The notes under the pieces were generated by a model, which was given only the letters and a program-made list of their open reading frames with translations, had not been told where the DNA came from and did not search any database. From an uncultured Mucilaginibacter sp. (GTDB lineage Bacteria; Bacteroidota; Bacteroidia; Sphingobacteriales; Sphingobacteriaceae), in NCBI GenBank assembly GCA_903885865.1, contig CAISKH010000376.1:1-9281 (forward strand): 9,281 nt of DNA. Direction: 5' to 3'. The stretch's first letter is position 1, and the number at the start of each line of letters is the position of its first letter. The position numbers and the translations under genes are program-made. Shown in pieces: positions 7,079 to 9,281 of the stretch.

Positions 7079-7113
7079 GTGATTAGTGATTAGAGATTGG
7101 TGATTAGTTGTTG
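7079..7113. repeat. 7-bp tandem repeat (GTGATTA) between lolD and sucC
   Basis: Five successive 7-mers can be read: GTGATTA, GTGATTA, GAGATTG, GTGATTA, GTTGTTG. Three are identical and two diverged. The array begins 11 bp upstream of the lolD ATG, so it would lie in or next to the lolD leader. A diverged copy of the same pattern follows sucC at 8414-8438. The function is unknown; changes in copy number could shift spacing near the lolD promoter. The rest of the 161-bp divergent region holds the candidate sucC promoter and nothing else I can name. Confidence 0.7.
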
Positions 7114-7178
7114 AAATTTATGATAAGACAAGACCCTGTAATATTTTAGTGGTTTTACTTCATTCTTAATACCTGATC

Positions 7179-7208
7179 TCTGATTTTCAAACAAAATCAG
7201 TAGATTTA
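7179..7208 (+). promoter_or_regulatory. Candidate sucC promoter with a palindrome in the spacer
   Basis: TAGATTTA (7201-7208) matches the Bacteroidota -7 box TAnnTTTG except for its last base, and TCTG (7179-7182) stands where a -33 TTTG would be. Between and overlapping them is a perfect inverted repeat, CTGATTTT at 7180-7187 and AAAATCAG at 7193-7200, with a five-base CAAAC loop. This would place transcription start near 7211-7215 and give a leader of about 15 bases. The palindrome could be an operator for a regulator. The palindrome is certain; the promoter reading is tentative. Confidence 0.35.
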
Positions 7209-7228
7209 CCGCAAAATCTCCAACAAAA

Positions 7229-8422
7229 ATGAATATTCACGAATACCAGGGTAAATCCATATTAAAAAGTTTTGGTGTAAGGGTACAGGAAGGTATAGTA
7301 GCCGATACCGTTGACCAGGCTGTTGAAGCCGCTAAAAAATTAAAAGAAGATTATAATTCAAGTTGGGTAGTTATAAAAGCCCAGATTCATGCCGGTGGCC
7401 GCGGCAAGGGCGGCGGTGTAAAGCTTGCTAAAAATTTAGATGAGGTTAAACAAAAGGCGACTGATATACTCGGTATGCAACTAATTACACCCCAAACCGG
7501 CCCCGAAGGCAAGCTGGTACGTAAAGTATTAGTAGCGCAGGATGTGTATTACCCGGGTGAAACTGAAACCAAAGAATTTTATATAAGCGTACTGCTTGAT
7601 CGTGCAAAAGGACGCAATATCATTATGTATTCAACTGAAGGCGGTATGGATATAGAAGAAGTTGCCGCACATACGCCCCATTTAATATTTAAAGAAGAAA
7701 TTGATCCTAAAGTTGGCTTGCAGGGATTTCAAACACGGAAGATAGCTTTTAACCTGGGCCTGTCGGGCGAGGCGTTTAAAGAAATGAATAAATTTATAGC
7801 CTCGCTGTATAAAGCCTATGATGCTACCGACTCGTCCATGTTCGAGATCAACCCGGTATTAAAAACATCTGATAATAAAATACTGGCCGTTGATGCTAAA
7901 GTGAATTTGGATGATAACGCGTTATTTCGCCACCCGGACTATGCCGCCATGCGCGATACTAACGAAGAAGACCCTACCGAAGTTGAAGCGGCAAAATCAA
8001 ACCTTAACTATGTAAAACTCGACGGAAACGTAGGCTGCATGGTTAACGGCGCGGGTTTAGCCATGGCGACGATGGATATTATAAAACTTGCCGGCGGCGA
8101 GCCCGCTAACTTTTTAGATGTTGGCGGAACCGCCAACGCACAAACAGTTAAGGCAGGGTTTAACATTATATTAAGCGACCCTAACGTTAAAGCTATCCTT
8201 ATTAATATTTTTGGCGGCATTGTACGTTGTGATCGTGTGGCACAAGGAGTGATTGATGCTTATAAAGAAATTGGCAATATCCCTGTGCCCATTATTGTTC
8301 GTTTACAAGGCACTAACGCTAAAGAAGCAAAGGACCTTATAGATAATTCAGGTTTAAAAGTGTACTCTGCTATCCTGCTGAAAGAAGCCGCTGAGATAGT
8401 GAAGAAGTTATTGGTTAATTAG
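7229..8422 (+). CDS. sucC: Succinyl-CoA synthetase (ADP-forming), beta subunit
   Basis: Complete 397-residue beta subunit of the TCA-cycle enzyme that makes ATP (or GTP) from succinyl-CoA; E. coli SucC is 388 residues. The N-terminal ATP-grasp part has Lys50 and the glycine-rich GGRGKGGG (56-63), and the metal-binding region includes Glu208 and Asn209 in FEINPV and Asp222 in AVDAKVNLDDNALFRH. The C-terminal part has GNVGCMVNGAGLAM (266-279), GGEPANFLDVGG (289-300) and FGGIVRCD (328-335), which bind the phosphate transferred from the alpha subunit's phosphohistidine. The ATG is set by MNIHEYQGKSIL, the standard N-terminus. The alpha-subunit gene sucD is not adjacent: a terminator follows directly and the next gene is convergent, so sucC is transcribed alone here and SucD must come from elsewhere. 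Nucleotide preference cannot be read reliably from the sequence. Confidence 0.98.
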   Translation: MNIHEYQGKSILKSFGVRVQEGIVADTVDQAVEAAKKLKEDYNSSWVVIKAQIHAGGRGKGGGVKLAKNLDEVKQKATDILGMQLITPQTGPEGKLVRKVLVAQDVYYPGETETKEFYISVLLDRAKGRNIIMYSTEGGMDIEEVAAHTPHLIFKEEIDPKVGLQGFQTRKIAFNLGLSGEAFKEMNKFIASLYKAYDATDSSMFEINPVLKTSDNKILAVDAKVNLDDNALFRHPDYAAMRDTNEEDPTEVEAAKSNLNYVKLDGNVGCMVNGAGLAMATMDIIKLAGGEPANFLDVGGTANAQTVKAGFNIILSDPNVKAILINIFGGIVRCDRVAQGVIDAYKEIGNIPVPIIVRLQGTNAKEAKDLIDNSGLKVYSAILLKEAAEIVKKLLVN

Positions 8423-8438
8423 AGAATAGTTGATTAGG
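8414..8438. repeat. Diverged copy of the 7-bp repeat at the sucC stop
   Basis: GTTAATTAGAGAATAG followed by TTGATTAGG aligns with the stretch GTGATTAGAGATTGG then TGATTAG inside the array at 7079-7113, allowing one-base insertions. The TAG stop of sucC (8420-8422) lies inside this copy. With only about three units and several differences, chance similarity is possible, but the shared order of units favours common origin. Confidence 0.4.
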
Positions 8439-8443
8439 AGTTT

Positions 8444-8470
8444 AAAAGGGGCCTTGCCCCTTTTTTGTTT
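8444..8470 (+). terminator. Rho-independent terminator of sucC
   Basis: AAAAGGGGC (8444-8452) pairs perfectly with GCCCCTTTT (8456-8464) around a three-base CTT loop. The T-rich run continues to 8470, with one G at 8467. It lies 22 bp after the sucC stop. The sirtuin gene ends at 8494 on the other strand; read from that side the hairpin is followed by a T-run of four, so it may also end that transcript, less efficiently. Confidence 0.9.
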
Positions 8471-8493
8471 TAATCGCACGCAACTTTTGGGAT

Positions 8494-9186
8494 TTACTGT
8501 TTATTATTCAATAACTTATTAACCAATTCCGGCACGCCAACCGTTGCCATTGCTTCAATTTTTATTAGGCTGTTAACCCGGCTAATATCGGGTATTTTAG
8601 GGTCGATCACATATTTGGTTACGTTATCCGGCACATAATTGATCAGCCCTGCGGCCGGGTATACCGCCAATGACGAGCCTACCAAAATAAATACTTCAGC
8701 ATTGGCACATATCCGTAAAGCCGGTTCTATCATCGGTACGTCTTCGCCAAACCAAACCACATGCGCCCGCAGCTGCGAGCCCAGTTCGCAAAGTTCGCCC
8801 ATTTTAAGCTCCCACCCATTAATCGGGTAAGTGAATGCCGGGTTTTTGCTGGATTGCGACCGGGTAATAATGCCATGCAGATGCATCACTTTAGTTGAAC
8901 CTGCCCTTTCATGCAGGTCGTCGATATTTTGGGTGATAATGGTTACTTCGTATTTTTCTTCAAGTGCTGCCAAAGCATAATGCGCGGCGTTGGGTTGGGC
9001 GGCGATAACAGCCTTGCGGCGCATATTATAAAACTCCTGCACCAAAACGGGGTTACGCTGCCATGCCTGCGGCGTTGCCACTTCCTGCACATCGTAACCC
9101 TCCCAAAGCCCGTCGGTGTCCCTGAACGTCCGTAAACCGCTTTCAGCGCTAATCCCGGCACCGGTTAATACCACAATTCTTTTCAT
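8494..9186 (-). CDS. cobB: Class III sirtuin, NAD-dependent protein lysine deacylase (CobB/SIRT5-like)
   Basis: A 230-residue sirtuin that removes acyl groups from protein lysines using NAD+. Visible motifs: GAGISAESG (9-17) for NAD binding, FRD (21-23), TQNIDDLHERAGS (85-97), catalytic His104 in HLHG, HVVWFGE (142-148) and GSSLAVYPA (170-178). Tyr53 and Arg56 in YNMR form the pair that in E. coli CobB and human SIRT5 binds succinyl or malonyl lysine, so desuccinylase/demalonylase activity is predicted. Oddity: the small domain between His104 and HVVWFGE is short and has only one Cys (Cys133); the zinc-binding cysteines are missing, and the only other Cys (Cys160) is outside that region. The length is typical of short bacterial members lacking an N-terminal extension. 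The ATG at 9186 is the only possible start before an upstream in-frame TGA, and it opens directly with the GAGIS strand. It is convergent with sucC and shares the terminator region. Confidence 0.94.
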   Translation of the reverse strand: MKRIVVLTGAGISAESGLRTFRDTDGLWEGYDVQEVATPQAWQRNPVLVQEFYNMRRKAVIAAQPNAAHYALAALEEKYEVTIITQNIDDLHERAGSTKVMHLHGIITRSQSSKNPAFTYPINGWELKMGELCELGSQLRAHVVWFGEDVPMIEPALRICANAEVFILVGSSLAVYPAAGLINYVPDNVTKYVIDPKIPDISRVNSLIKIEAMATVGVPELVNKLLNNKQ

Positions 9187-9199
9187 CGCATTATTTCAT

Positions 9200-9230
9200 A
9201 AAAAAAGCGGTCAGTAAACTGGCCGCTTTT
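9200..9230 (-). terminator. Terminator hairpin just upstream of the sirtuin gene
   Basis: AAAAGCGGTCAG (9203-9214) pairs with CTGGCCGCTTTT (9219-9230) over 12 pairs, including one G-T, around a TAAA loop. Read on the minus strand it is followed by seven T (9206-9200), a classic rho-independent terminator placed 18 bp after the stop of the partial gene at the right edge. It ends only 13 bp before the sirtuin ATG, so it is either the terminator of the upstream gene or an attenuator in the sirtuin leader. Confidence 0.8.
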
Positions 9231-9248
9231 AATTATAATAAGTTCAGT

Positions 9249-9281
9249 TTAAAGGGCCAATTCGTTGTTAGTACGCAGGGC
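9249..9281 (-). CDS. C-terminal end of an unidentified protein (partial)
   Basis: Read on the minus strand from the right edge, the frame gives ALRTNNELAL followed by TAA (9251-9249). A strong minus-strand terminator follows 18 bp later, which supports a real gene ending here. Ten residues are too few to name a family, and the frame choice rests mainly on the terminator position and on a plausible composition. Another minus-strand frame stays open to a TAA at 9234-9236 but would run closer to the hairpin. Confidence 0.4.
   Translation of the reverse strand, partial: ALRTNNELAL

Noticed and set aside
8943..9161. Alternative open frames overlapping the sirtuin gene on both strands
   Set aside because: The sirtuin frame carries all family motifs across the region; the others have no recognisable features and are shadows.
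9249..9281. Naming the right-edge partial protein
   Set aside because: Only ten residues are visible, too few for a family assignment.

Overview
The window looks like an ordinary chromosomal segment of a Bacteroidota bacterium, most likely family Sphingobacteriaceae (Mucilaginibacter/Pedobacter-like). This rests on: SMC and PhzF-type proteins with sequence styles I associate with that group; an S41 lipoprotein whose lipid-anchor Cys is followed by Lys-Lys-Asp; weak or absent Shine-Dalgarno sites; candidate TAnnTTTG-type promoter boxes; and short tandem or palindromic intergenic repeats. The assignment is from recognition of protein families only; no search was run.

Layout from left to right. 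At 2-142 (+) is the C-terminal end of a PhzF-family isomerase-like protein. At 127-262 is a GC-rich/AT-rich nested inverted-repeat element. At 270-3809 (+) is smc, a complete chromosome-condensation ATPase. At 3807-3913 two arrays of an 8-bp repeat face each other and supply the stop codons of the two convergent genes. On the minus strand, 7067 down to 3911, is a probable four-gene operon: lolD-like ABC ATPase, a small protein resembling a stand-alone pre-ATP-grasp domain, a HAD-fold protein with altered catalytic motifs, and an S41/PDZ lipoprotein protease. A 161-bp divergent region holds a 7-bp tandem repeat and a candidate promoter with a palindrome in its spacer. Then come sucC (7229-8422, +), a rho-independent terminator, and a convergent sirtuin gene (8494-9186, -). 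At the right edge a terminator hairpin and about ten codons of another minus-strand gene (9249-9281) can be seen.

How the genes relate: smc (chromosome segregation) and sucC (TCA cycle) are housekeeping genes. The minus-strand operon joins a lipoprotein-release-type ATPase to a predicted lipoprotein protease, with two small proteins of unknown role between them. The sirtuin carries the Tyr-x-x-Arg signature of desuccinylases and sits tail-to-tail with sucC, whose enzyme interconverts succinate and succinyl-CoA, the acyl donor for protein succinylation; a functional link is only an inference. No gene-free stretch exceeds 300 bp.

I found no phage, CRISPR, transposase, rRNA or tRNA, and no clear new multi-gene system. 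The most unusual items are the repeats that contain the stop codons of neighbouring genes, the HAD protein with a Glu in place of the nucleophilic Asp, and the sirtuin without zinc-binding cysteines.
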